A DNA stretch of 27,540 bases from Patescibacteria group bacterium UBA5187 (GTDB lineage: Bacteria; Patescibacteriota; Minisyncoccia; Phycocordibacterales; PALSA-1337). The notes under the pieces are model-generated. The model saw only the letters and a list, made by a program, of their open reading frames with translations. It did no database searches and was not told the DNA's origin. Shown piece by piece: positions 21,649 to 27,540 of the stretch; positions within the stretch are counted from its first letter, which is position 1, and every line of letters begins with the position of its first letter. The stretch lies in NCBI GenBank assembly GCA_002413065.1, contig DHWH01000024.1, positions 8,515-36,054 of the forward strand, given 5' to 3'. The position numbers and the translations under genes are program-made.

Positions 21649-23328
21649 ATGGTTAAACGCTGGTTCTCATTTATCGGAAAAGAAATACGCGGCCTGCATG
21701 AAGCCGCGTATTTGCTCGCGCTTTTCGCACTTCTTTCCCAGGTTCTGGCGCTTGTGCGCGACAAGCTGCTGGCTTTTTCATTCGGTGCGGGACATTCGCT
21801 CGATATCTATTACGCTTCATTCCGTATCCCGGACCTGATATTCGTTTCAGTCGGCTCGCTGGTATCGGCCTCGATACTTCTGCCGTATTTTATTGAACGT
21901 TTCGAAAAGGATAAGGAAACGGGAAAATCCTTCGTAGATGCCATATTCACGGTTTTCCTTGTCATCATGATCGCAGTTTCCGCTATCGTTTTTTGGATAG
22001 CGCCGTGGATCATACCCAAGTTGCTTCCGGGATATGCACACGATCCGGCATTGCCTGATCTCATCCTTTCGATGCGTATCATGCTCTTCTCGCCGTTCTT
22101 CCTTGGATTATCCAATCTGTTCTCGAGTCTTACTCAGATGAGACATCGCTTTCTGGTTTATGCAGCATCGCCGGTCGCATACAATGCGGGAATTATCATT
22201 GGAATTACCCTGGTATATCCAGTTTTCGGAATTTCCGGGCTTGCTGTGGGAGTGGCTCTCGGTGCCTTTTTCCACATGGCCATACAGGTACCTTTCTTGC
22301 TTCATGAAGGCGTGATGCCGCGCTTCACCGCCCGCATACATTGGCATGAGATCAAGCGCATCGTGCTTACGACATTGCCCCGGACATTCACACTGTCGGC
22401 AAATCAGCTGGCTTCTTTTGTTCTCGTGGCGCTGGCCTCTCTCATGTCGGTCGGGTCCATTTCGGTTTTCAATTTTGCTTTCAATCTCCAGTCAGTGCCC
22501 CTTACGCTTATCGGTGCCAGTTATTCGTCCGCAGTCTTTCCAACGCTTTCGCGCCTTCTTTTCAAGGGCAACATGGTCGAATTCAAGGAAAAGATGATCA
22601 CGTCGGCACAGCATATTATTTTCTGGTCCATGCCGATCACGATACTTTTCATCGTGCTTCGTGCGCAGATCGTCCGTACCATTCTCGGTGCAGGAAAATT
22701 CGACTGGGCCGATACGCGTCTCACTGCGGCGGCCTTGGCAATCTTTACCGTATCGACGATAGGGCAGAGTCTGATCGTGCTTTTCGTGCGTGCATTTTAT
22801 GCGGAAGGAAAAACTGCCCGGCCGCTCCTTATCAATACTATTTCAGCCTGTATCATTGTTGTTTCCGGATATTTCCTGACAAAAGCCTTTTTTGTATTTC
22901 CTGTTTTCAAATTTTTCCTGGAAGATTTGTTGAAAGTGTCCGGTCAAGCCGGCACCAGCGTGCTGGTTCTGCCGCTCGCGTATACTATCGGGGTGATCGT
23001 GAATACGATTCTGCATTGGTGGGTCTATGAGCGCATATACAAAGGCTTTAGCAAGCCGGTACTCTCGACACTATTCCATTCATTTGCCGCTTCGGTCATC
23101 ATGGGATACGCAGCCTTCCTGAGTTTGCGTATTTTCGCCGGCGTTTTTCCATTAACAAAAATTTGGGGGGTCTTCCTGCAGGGACTATGCGCGGGTATCA
23201 TAGGGTTGGCGGTATTGGTCATCATGCTTATTATTCTCAAAAATAAAGAATTGCAGGATGTGTGGCGCGTATTGCATCATAAGATATGGAAAGCCCCGGT
23301 TCCTCCGGCTGAGGTTGAGAGGATGTAA
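21649..23328 (+). CDS. murJ: Lipid II flippase MurJ
   Basis: Flips the lipid-linked peptidoglycan precursor across the cytoplasmic membrane. The 559-aa product has about 14 predicted helices in the MOP exporter fold. Typical features are the N-terminal LFALLSQVLALVRDKLLAFSFGAGHSLDIYYASFRIPDLIFVSVGSL with the conserved Arg-Asp pair and a polar groove segment, PYFIERFEKDKETGKSF, and the middle RTFTLSANQLASFVLVALASLMSVGSISVFNFAFNLQSVPLTLIGASYSSAVFPTLS. The C-terminal tail is cytoplasmic and basic. It lies 12 bases after the O-antigen-ligase-like gene. No plus-strand terminator follows; the hairpin downstream is oriented for the opposite strand. Confidence 0.93.
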   Translation: MVKRWFSFIGKEIRGLHEAAYLLALFALLSQVLALVRDKLLAFSFGAGHSLDIYYASFRIPDLIFVSVGSLVSASILLPYFIERFEKDKETGKSFVDAIFTVFLVIMIAVSAIVFWIAPWIIPKLLPGYAHDPALPDLILSMRIMLFSPFFLGLSNLFSSLTQMRHRFLVYAASPVAYNAGIIIGITLVYPVFGISGLAVGVALGAFFHMAIQVPFLLHEGVMPRFTARIHWHEIKRIVLTTLPRTFTLSANQLASFVLVALASLMSVGSISVFNFAFNLQSVPLTLIGASYSSAVFPTLSRLLFKGNMVEFKEKMITSAQHIIFWSMPITILFIVLRAQIVRTILGAGKFDWADTRLTAAALAIFTVSTIGQSLIVLFVRAFYAEGKTARPLLINTISACIIVVSGYFLTKAFFVFPVFKFFLEDLLKVSGQAGTSVLVLPLAYTIGVIVNTILHWWVYERIYKGFSKPVLSTLFHSFAASVIMGYAAFLSLRIFAGVFPLTKIWGVFLQGLCAGIIGLAVLVIMLIILKNKELQDVWRVLHHKIWKAPVPPAEVERM

Positions 23329-23363
23329 TGTGGCTGGGAGAATAGGATGGAATTTCAGATAAT

Positions 23364-23396
23364 AAAAAAGCGCGCCGGTTTTGAAGCGGGGCGCGC
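23364..23396 (-). terminator. Strong intrinsic terminator of the minus-strand basic-protein gene
   Basis: On the minus strand GCGCGCC (23396-23390), then loop, GGCGCGC (23376-23370) and six T residues. It begins 39 bases after the stop at 23436. The plus strand has no T-run, so it serves the minus strand only and limits read-through into murJ. Confidence 0.88.
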
Positions 23397-23435
23397 GAGG
23401 AGAAAACAATTAATTGAAAGGGACTATGCGCCGCT

Positions 23436-23888
23436 TTATTTAGTAAGTGGACTGAGCCACATCTTATTGGCCGGTGCTACGCTAAAGACGTCTTTCCAGT
23501 CTCCTAATTGCGTGGCCGATGCGAGAGCGGCAGCGTCATTCTCTTCGATGGCGACAAGAAGATTGTCCGTGCGTATGAATGCATATGCATATACGCCCCG
23601 GGACTCTATCTTCCGGGCACGTTTCGGATTGAGTTTGTCGCGACGTTTTTTGTCGGCTTGCAGGTATGCCGCAGCAAGGTTCTTATGTCGGCCTACGATC
23701 GCATTGTGATGCGGGGGTGTCGCCGGAAAATGAACTTCGAACGAAACACCTTTTCTACGCGGATTACTCAAGGCGGTAAGTCCGCGTTTGATAAATCTTA
23801 TTTGCGCTTGATATGCTTTGAGTTGCTGGGTGAGCGACTCACGTGTTTTCCGTGTCCGTGCTGCTGTGGCTGTATTTAATTTTTTCAT
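23436..23888 (-). CDS. Unrecognised basic protein, 150 aa
   Basis: I do not recognise this protein. It is highly basic, with two Lys/Arg-rich parts: AARTRKTRESLTQQLKAYQAQIRFIKRGL (residues ~8-36, helical) and GRHKNLAAAYLQADKKRRDKLNPKRARKIESRG (~73-105, helical). Between them is a beta-like segment, GVSFEVHFPATPPHHNAI. The C-terminal 40 residues are acidic to neutral (VAIEENDAAALASATQLGDWKDVFSVAPANKMWLSPL). No signal peptide or membrane helix is seen. Nucleic-acid or ribosome binding is plausible from charge alone. The frame opens at GTG 23915, but the -10 box TACTAT lies directly before it, so ATG 23888 is the start. A solid promoter and terminator of its own support a real gene. Confidence 0.7.
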   Translation of the reverse strand: MKKLNTATAARTRKTRESLTQQLKAYQAQIRFIKRGLTALSNPRRKGVSFEVHFPATPPHHNAIVGRHKNLAAAYLQADKKRRDKLNPKRARKIESRGVYAYAFIRTDNLLVAIEENDAAALASATQLGDWKDVFSVAPANKMWLSPLTK

Positions 23889-23916
23889 AAAGGGTGTGCT
23901 GTTGTTTGCTATCACG

Positions 23917-23946
23917 ATAGTACGTTAGCGTCAGTTATTTTGTCAA
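23917..23946 (-). promoter_or_regulatory. Promoter of the basic-protein gene
   Basis: On the minus strand: a perfect TTGACA (23946-23941), an 18-base spacer and TACTAT (23922-23917). The predicted start near 23910 gives a ~22-base leader without a Shine-Dalgarno. It is divergent from the lepA promoter, whose repeats begin 16 bases away. Confidence 0.75.
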
Positions 23947-23961
23947 ACAGACATTTGCTTT

Positions 23962-24002
23962 GCATAAGTGTCCCCTTACGCGTTGCGTAAGTGTTCCCTT
24001 AC
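23962..24002 (+). repeat. Two 18-bp direct repeats at the lepA promoter
   Basis: GCATAAGTGTCCCCTTAC (23962-23979) and GCGTAAGTGTTCCCTTAC (23985-24002) differ at two positions and are spaced with a period of 23 bases. Between and overlapping them is the perfect hairpin CTTACGC-GTT-GCGTAAG. The second copy covers the -35/spacer region and ends 3 bases before the -10 box. The layout fits a regulator site with two bound units, roughly two helical turns apart. Confidence 0.7.
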
Positions 24003-24011
24003 ATGTATATT
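23983..24011 (+). promoter_or_regulatory. Leaderless promoter of lepA
   Basis: TTGCGT (23983-23988), 17 bases, TATATT (24006-24011), then 8 bases to the ATG at 24020. The -35 half lies inside the direct-repeat region. Confidence 0.65.
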
Positions 24012-24019
24012 TCTCCTAC

Positions 24020-25852
24020 ATGAACCCTCAACAAATCCGTAATTTCTCCATAATAGCCCACATTGACCACGGTAAATCCACGCTGGCTGACCGAATGCTG
24101 GAAATTACGGGCACTATAGAAAAACGCAAAATGCAGGATCAAGTTCTCGATAGCATGGAATTGGAACGCGAACGCGGCATTACCATCAAGATGCAGCCGG
24201 TCAGGATGAAATGGCGATTTGCTAGTGGAGACAAATCGGGCACCGGCCAGCAGGCTGGGGCAGATGAATACGTACTTAACCTTATCGACACTCCCGGTCA
24301 TATCGATTTCTCCTACGAAGTCTCACGCTCGCTCAAGGCCGTGGAAGGCTCTATCCTCCTAGTAGATGCGACACAAGGTGTTCAGGCTCAAACACTGACC
24401 ACTTTGAACATGGCACGTGAAGCACAGCTTACGATCATTCCTGTGGTCAGCAAGATAGATTCGTCGCTCGCACGAACCGAAGAGGTTGTGGCCGAGGTTT
24501 GCCAACTTCTCGAGTGTTCGAAAGAAGATGTTCTCACCGTCTCCGGTAAAACAGGCGAAGGGGTCGCGGAATTGCTTAACGAAGTAGTGCGACGCGTGCC
24601 CGCACCAAAATCACCAGATGAGACTGACAGATTCAGGTCTCTCATTTTTGATTTTCAATATTCGAACCACACAGGTGTCATTGTCTATATTCGCGTCATG
24701 AATGGATCGGCAAAAAAACATGACCGATTGATATTTAAAATAGCTGAAAGGGAATTCGAAGCCATCGAAGTCGGTATTTTCAAACCCGACAATACGCCCG
24801 TCGAATCTTTGAGCGCAGGCGAGATCGGTTACATCGTAACGGGCATAAAGGAGCCCGGCGTTGCATCCGTTGGAGATACCATAGCCTCAAATCGCGATAG
24901 CATCCCGCCTTTGCCTGGGTACAAAACTCCGCGTCCTGTTGTCTGGGCATCGCTCTATCCTGAAAGTCAGGATGACCTGCCGTTGCTCCGCCAAGCGTTG
25001 GGACGTCTGCGTTTGTCGGACTCATCATTTACATATGAAGAAGAAGCATCGGGAACTCTCGGCAAAGGATATCGCTGCGGATTTCTCGGCATGCTTCATA
25101 TGGAGATCGTAACAGAACGGTTGCGTCGCGAATTCAATTTGGAGTTGGTCGTGACTCAGCCGAGCATCACGTATTCCGTCGAGTTGAAGAACGGCAACAA
25201 TATCATCGTGTATTCACCGGCCCTGTTTCCTGACGACCATGACATCAAGCAAGTATCCGAACCTATCGTAACGATGAAGATCATCACGCCTCCATTATAT
25301 TTGAGCGGACTTATGAAGTCTTTGTATGAGCACGAAGCTGAAGTGCTGGCTACGGAAAACTTCGGTGATAACCGAACGATGGTCACATCACTTATGCCTC
25401 TTCGCGAATTGATGCGCAACTTTTTTGATGAAATAAAAAGCATTTCGTCAGGCTACGCTTCGATATCGTATGACATTACGGAAAATCGCATAGCGGATGT
25501 TGTGCGTATGGATATTCTGGTGGCCGATGAACCTATCGTCGCATTCAGCCGTGTAGTCTCGCGCCGACGTGTTCCGGAAGATGCGGAAGCAATGGTCAAA
25601 AAATTGCATGAGATCCTGCCACGCGAGCTCTTTACATTCAAAGTTCAGGCCAAAGCTTTCGGCCGCATCATTTCTTCCGAAACTGTTTCAGGCAAGAAAA
25701 AAGATGCCGCAGGAACGCTTTCAGGCGGGGACATTACCCGTAAAATGAAATTGCGCGACAAGCAGAAAGAAGGCCGCAAGCGACTCAAAGAGCACGGTTC
25801 CGTGAATATTCCACAGGAAGTGTTCGTGAAGATGATGAGGGCAGGAGACTAA
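24020..25852 (+). CDS. lepA: Elongation factor 4 (LepA)
   Basis: Ribosome-associated translational GTPase that affects translocation and ribosome biogenesis. The 610-aa product is full length. G1 AHIDHGKST (~14-22), switch I ERERGITIK, G3 DTPGHIDFSYEVSRSL, the EF4-specific SGKTGEGVAELL, then domains II and III (SLYPESQDDLPLLRQALGRL, GYRCGFLGMLHMEI) and the C-terminal domain ending AGTLSGGDITRKMKLRDKQKEGRKRLKEHGSVNIPQEVFVKMM. At the guanine-specificity G4 site the sequence is SKID (Ser144) rather than the usual NKID. The frame is open to 23960, but the promoter box and the family N-terminus (MNPQQIRNFSIIAHIDHG) fix ATG 24020. It converges on the minus-strand mini-gene. Confidence 0.97.
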   Translation: MNPQQIRNFSIIAHIDHGKSTLADRMLEITGTIEKRKMQDQVLDSMELERERGITIKMQPVRMKWRFASGDKSGTGQQAGADEYVLNLIDTPGHIDFSYEVSRSLKAVEGSILLVDATQGVQAQTLTTLNMAREAQLTIIPVVSKIDSSLARTEEVVAEVCQLLECSKEDVLTVSGKTGEGVAELLNEVVRRVPAPKSPDETDRFRSLIFDFQYSNHTGVIVYIRVMNGSAKKHDRLIFKIAEREFEAIEVGIFKPDNTPVESLSAGEIGYIVTGIKEPGVASVGDTIASNRDSIPPLPGYKTPRPVVWASLYPESQDDLPLLRQALGRLRLSDSSFTYEEEASGTLGKGYRCGFLGMLHMEIVTERLRREFNLELVVTQPSITYSVELKNGNNIIVYSPALFPDDHDIKQVSEPIVTMKIITPPLYLSGLMKSLYEHEAEVLATENFGDNRTMVTSLMPLRELMRNFFDEIKSISSGYASISYDITENRIADVVRMDILVADEPIVAFSRVVSRRRVPEDAEAMVKKLHEILPRELFTFKVQAKAFGRIISSETVSGKKKDAAGTLSGGDITRKMKLRDKQKEGRKRLKEHGSVNIPQEVFVKMMRAGD

Positions 25853-25872
25853 TCTTTGCGCGCGCAGACTGT

Positions 25873-25969
25873 TTACCTCCACACCGGGAAATACAGGAGC
25901 ATCATGCTGAGGATTATGAGAATGCCGACGATAACCATGCCGACTCCGAATACCTTGCGTGTTTTTCAT
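25873..25969 (-). pseudogene. Frameshifted mini-membrane-protein gene (~31 aa)
   Basis: From ATG 25969 the minus strand reads MKNTQ and then leaves a sensible frame. In the neighbouring frame the sequence continues RKVFGVGMVIVGILIILSMM-LLYFPVWR-stop, one clear membrane helix with a basic start. Removing one A from the run of five after the ATG joins them into MKTRKVFGVGMVIVGIL... over 31 codons. TACTAT (25983-25978) sits 8 bases before the ATG, like the other leaderless promoters here. The gene is therefore probably real, with a recent one-base insertion, an assembly error in the A-run, or slippage during expression. If only the last ATG is used, a 21-aa helix remains. Confidence 0.5.
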
Positions 25970-25977
25970 GAAATAAC

Positions 25978-25996
25978 ATAGTAAATCTAGTATACT
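25978..25996. promoter_or_regulatory. Divergent overlapping promoters (mini-membrane gene and ftsB-like gene)
   Basis: TACTAT on the minus strand (25983-25978) is 8 bases before ATG 25969. TATACT on the plus strand (25991-25996) is 7 bases before ATG 26004. Only 7 bases separate the two -10 boxes, so the two promoters must compete or be used alternately. Confidence 0.6.
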
Positions 25997-26003
25997 GTAG
26001 GAT

Positions 26004-26390
26004 ATGAAATACGGCAAACGTCCTCTGCGCAGACACATCATTTCATCGCCTTTTACGCTTGTGGGACTTTTTATCTTAGCCATTATTTTGGCCAAAGCGG
26101 CCTGGAATATCAATCAAAAAGCTCTGGCGAGCGCGGCGAAAGTTTCGCAGGCGCAGATTGAGCTTACCAAACTTGAGGATCGTCAAAAAGACCTTTCCCA
26201 TCAAGTCGGTTATCTATCCACTGAGCAGGGCATTGAAGCGGAACTCCGTACAAAATATCGTGCCGTCAAAGAAGGGGAATCAGTGGCTGTCATTGTCGAT
26301 CCGCCCGGGAGTGCCGCATCCACTACGAAGGTGATTTCAGCGGAGCCTCTTGGCTGGTGGGGAAGGTTGTGGCACAAGATGGGGATGTAG
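26004..26390 (+). CDS. FtsB/DivIC-like septum formation initiator protein
   Basis: A 128-aa bitopic protein expected to act in the divisome FtsQLB/DivIB-DivIC-FtsL subcomplex. A basic cytoplasmic start (MKYGKRPLRRH) is followed by one helix (SPFTLVGLFILAIILAKAAW, ~residues 15-34). Then comes a coiled coil (~36-75, SAAKVSQAQIELTKLEDRQKDLSHQVGYLST), and EQGIEAELRTKYRAVKEGESVAVIV, the typical end of the DivIC/FtsB domain. The Pro/Ser linker and LGWWGRLWHKMGM tail are lineage-type extras. ATG 26004 is 7 bases after a TATACT box. It stands alone between the mini-membrane gene and a hypothetical gene. Confidence 0.85.
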   Translation: MKYGKRPLRRHIISSPFTLVGLFILAIILAKAAWNINQKALASAAKVSQAQIELTKLEDRQKDLSHQVGYLSTEQGIEAELRTKYRAVKEGESVAVIVDPPGSAASTTKVISAEPLGWWGRLWHKMGM

Positions 26391-26422
26391 AACTTGCACG
26401 ATCATAAAAATTTTCAGTTAGT

Positions 26423-26770
26423 ATGAATAAAGACTACAAAGGTATAATTATCGAAGAAAGCCTCGAAGACAACAGAGTTCTTAATGATATTCACGTTGTG
26501 AACTTTAAGATTTCAAATGACGAAAATCCCTCGGATCGTTGGCATCTCTACACGGTTAGTGTTTCTAAAGATGAAATACAAAAGCTTTCTAAATATATAC
26601 GCTCTGGTACCTGGTATATGCACTTCTGGAAAGATAAACATATAATTGCTATTTTTAAAGACAAAATATTTGAATTCGATTATGATGATAAGTCTACATG
26701 GAAAGATGCCGTTTCATATGGCTTATCGCAAGGCATTCCTGAAGGTCAATTAAACTTTTTAATTTCTTAG
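26423..26770 (+). CDS. Hypothetical cytoplasmic protein, 115 aa
   Basis: Not recognised. The protein is soluble, without signal peptide or membrane helix, and rich in Asp, Lys and aromatic residues: GIIIEESLEDNRVLNDIHVVN, RWHLYTVSVSKDEIQKLSKYI, GTWYMHFWKDKHIIAIFKDKIFEFD, then a helical end (STWKDAVSYGLSQGIPEGQLNFLI). The pattern suggests a small alpha/beta domain with alternating strands. Base composition is markedly more A/T-rich than in lepA, like the kinase-like gene and the final binding-protein gene. It ends 20 bases before tRNA-Gly. No clear promoter box is placed upstream. Confidence 0.7.
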   Translation: MNKDYKGIIIEESLEDNRVLNDIHVVNFKISNDENPSDRWHLYTVSVSKDEIQKLSKYIRSGTWYMHFWKDKHIIAIFKDKIFEFDYDDKSTWKDAVSYGLSQGIPEGQLNFLIS

Positions 26771-26790
26771 TACGGAAGTACAATAAAAAT

Positions 26791-26861
26791 GCGGGTATGG
26801 TTTAGTGGTAGAATGCGACCTTCCCAAGGTTGAGACGCGAGTTCGATTCTCGCTACCCGCA
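26791..26861 (+). tRNA. tRNA-Gly (anticodon CCC)
   Basis: Acceptor GCGGGTA (26791-26797) pairs with TACCCGC (26854-26860), discriminator A at 26861. D arm TGGTTTAGTGGTAGAA; anticodon stem CGACC/GGTTG around TTCCCAA with CCC at 26823-26825, reading GGG. The T arm is GCGAGTTCGATTCTCGC. CCA is not encoded (CAGT follows). Confidence 0.95.
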
Positions 26862-26897
26862 CAGTAAATAAGTAAATGCATTATATGTAGTTTATAG

Positions 26898-26903
26898 TAT
26901 AGT
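26898..26903 (+). promoter_or_regulatory. Leaderless -10 box of the last gene
   Basis: TATAGT (26898-26903) ends 6 bases before ATG 26910; an overlapping TATAGT at 26893-26898 is also present. The region between tRNA-Gly and this gene is very A/T-rich. Confidence 0.5.
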
Positions 26904-26909
26904 TATATT

Positions 26910-27540
26910 ATGAAAAAAAGAAATGTAATAATAGGAATTCTAATCGCAGTGATTTTAATTGCTATTTTTGTAGTGCAGAGGAATTATCGGCCGACATCAA
27001 CTATTAAGATAGGCGCAGCACTCGCTCTTACAGGTGATGCGGCTCCGTGGGGCGAAGAATCTCTAAAGGCGGCACAATTGGCTGTTGATGAAATAAATAA
27101 AAATGGAGGCATTCAGGGAAAAAATCTGGAGCTAGTTGTAGAAGACATGAAAAGTTCTTCAAAAGATTCAGTATCTGCTGTTTCTAAACTGGTAAATATA
27201 GATAAGGTAAATGCGGTCATGATTACGTGGCTCGATTCATATCCTGGCTCAGAAAGTGTGGTCCCGAAGAGTATGCTCTTAATTTCTCAAGATGCAGCTA
27301 TTGAATCAGTAAACACTCCATTGAATCATCCGAATGTTTTTTCGCTTTGGTACCGGACTTCGGCAAAAGCTCAGGTGACAATTGATGCAATGAGTCGATC
27401 AGGTGTAAAGACACTGTCTATTGTATTGCAACATGATCCGTATTACACAAAACTTGCGGAATTCTTGCGCAAAGAAGCCAGTCAAAAGGGAATTAAAATT
27501 GTAAGTGAGGACCTTATAAATCCAGACAACGACACTCGTA
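26910..27540 (+). CDS. Branched-chain amino-acid-type ABC substrate-binding protein, 3'-truncated by window edge
   Basis: Read from the plus strand: MKKRNVIIGILIAVILIAIF, an N-terminal anchor helix without lipobox Cys, then TIKIGAALALTGDAAPWGEE and SLKAAQLAVDEINKNGGIQG, the classic opening of the LivJ/Peripla_BP_6 family. SAVSKLVNIDKVNAVMITWLDS and SKSMLLISQDAAIESVNTP-like segments (KSMLLISQDAAIESVNTPLN) match the first lobe of the fold, and NVFSLWYRTSAKAQVTIDAM and VKTLSIVLQHDPYYTKLAEFL continue it. The family binds amino acids, amides or urea-like solutes outside the membrane; the ligand here is unknown. The frame is open to the last base (~210 codons), about half of the expected length. 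Confidence 0.9.
   Translation, partial: MKKRNVIIGILIAVILIAIFVVQRNYRPTSTIKIGAALALTGDAAPWGEESLKAAQLAVDEINKNGGIQGKNLELVVEDMKSSSKDSVSAVSKLVNIDKVNAVMITWLDSYPGSESVVPKSMLLISQDAAIESVNTPLNHPNVFSLWYRTSAKAQVTIDAMSRSGVKTLSIVLQHDPYYTKLAEFLRKEASQKGIKIVSEDLINPDNDTR

Noticed and set aside
23436..23888. Ribosomal protein bS20 for the basic minus-strand gene
   Set aside because: Charge and genomic setting suggested it, but the sequence lacks the bS20 pattern (MANIKSAIKR-type start, three-helix bundle) and is nearly twice as long.
23962..24002. CRISPR array
   Set aside because: Only two imperfect 18-bp repeats with a 5-base gap, and no cas genes in the window.
1..27540. Recoded TGA (Gly) as in Gracilibacteria/Absconditabacteria
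   Set aside because: All large conserved genes are intact with the standard code, several end at TGA or TAA at the expected length, and no in-frame TGA is needed.

Overview
The window most likely comes from a member of the Candidate Phyla Radiation (Patescibacteria), probably a Parcubacteria-type lineage. This is inference from gene content and style, not from a marker tree. The supporting signs are short intergenic gaps, almost no Shine-Dalgarno sequences, many orphan one- or two-helix membrane proteins, TM-anchored binding proteins without permeases, an RNase J with a long Pro/Gln/Arg-rich head, tRNA genes without encoded CCA, and a B12-type ribonucleotide reductase. Stops behave as in the standard bacterial code; TGA is not read as Gly.

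Layout. 1-1.9 kb: end of ribosomal protein bL25, a terminator, then an exported coiled-coil lytic transglycosylase. 1.9-6.4 kb: a minus-strand group of an HTH regulator, secG, a peptide-type binding protein and RNase J. 6.4-8.7 kb: a regulatory stretch with a 26-bp perfect palindrome, then groES-groEL. 8.7-11.1 kb: an anchored extracytoplasmic protein, then lemA overlapping a TPM-domain gene. 11.1-13.9 kb: tRNA-Ser(GGA), an EEP-family phosphoesterase, a lycopene-cyclase-like membrane protein, an orphan nucleotidyltransferase and a DUF1761 protein. 13.9-17.7 kb: a DUF192 protein, class II ribonucleotide reductase with a structured leader, and an AT-rich shikimate-kinase-like protein. 17.7-19.2 kb: a small accessory patch with two short minus-strand genes and a doubtful ORF, then the RNase P RNA gene. 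19.2-23.3 kb: an O-antigen-ligase/TPR protein followed by MurJ. 23.3-25.9 kb: an unrecognised basic protein with its own promoter and terminator, then lepA. 25.9-27.5 kb: a frameshifted mini-membrane gene divergent from an FtsB/DivIC-like gene, a hypothetical gene, tRNA-Gly(CCC), and a branched-chain-type binding protein that runs off the window.

Most genes serve envelope growth and division (transglycosylase, MurJ, FtsB-like, SecG, O-antigen ligase), RNA and protein quality (RNase J, RNase P, GroESL, LepA, tRNAs) and dNTP supply. No defence system, CRISPR array, transposase or phage is visible. The most notable signals are at the DNA/RNA level. At least eight genes have a -10 hexamer 6-8 nt before their ATG, which predicts leaderless mRNAs. 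There are several strong palindromes at promoters. The RNase P RNA has an enlarged P3 arm, and apparently no GGU motif in L15, which matches the CCA-less tRNA genes.
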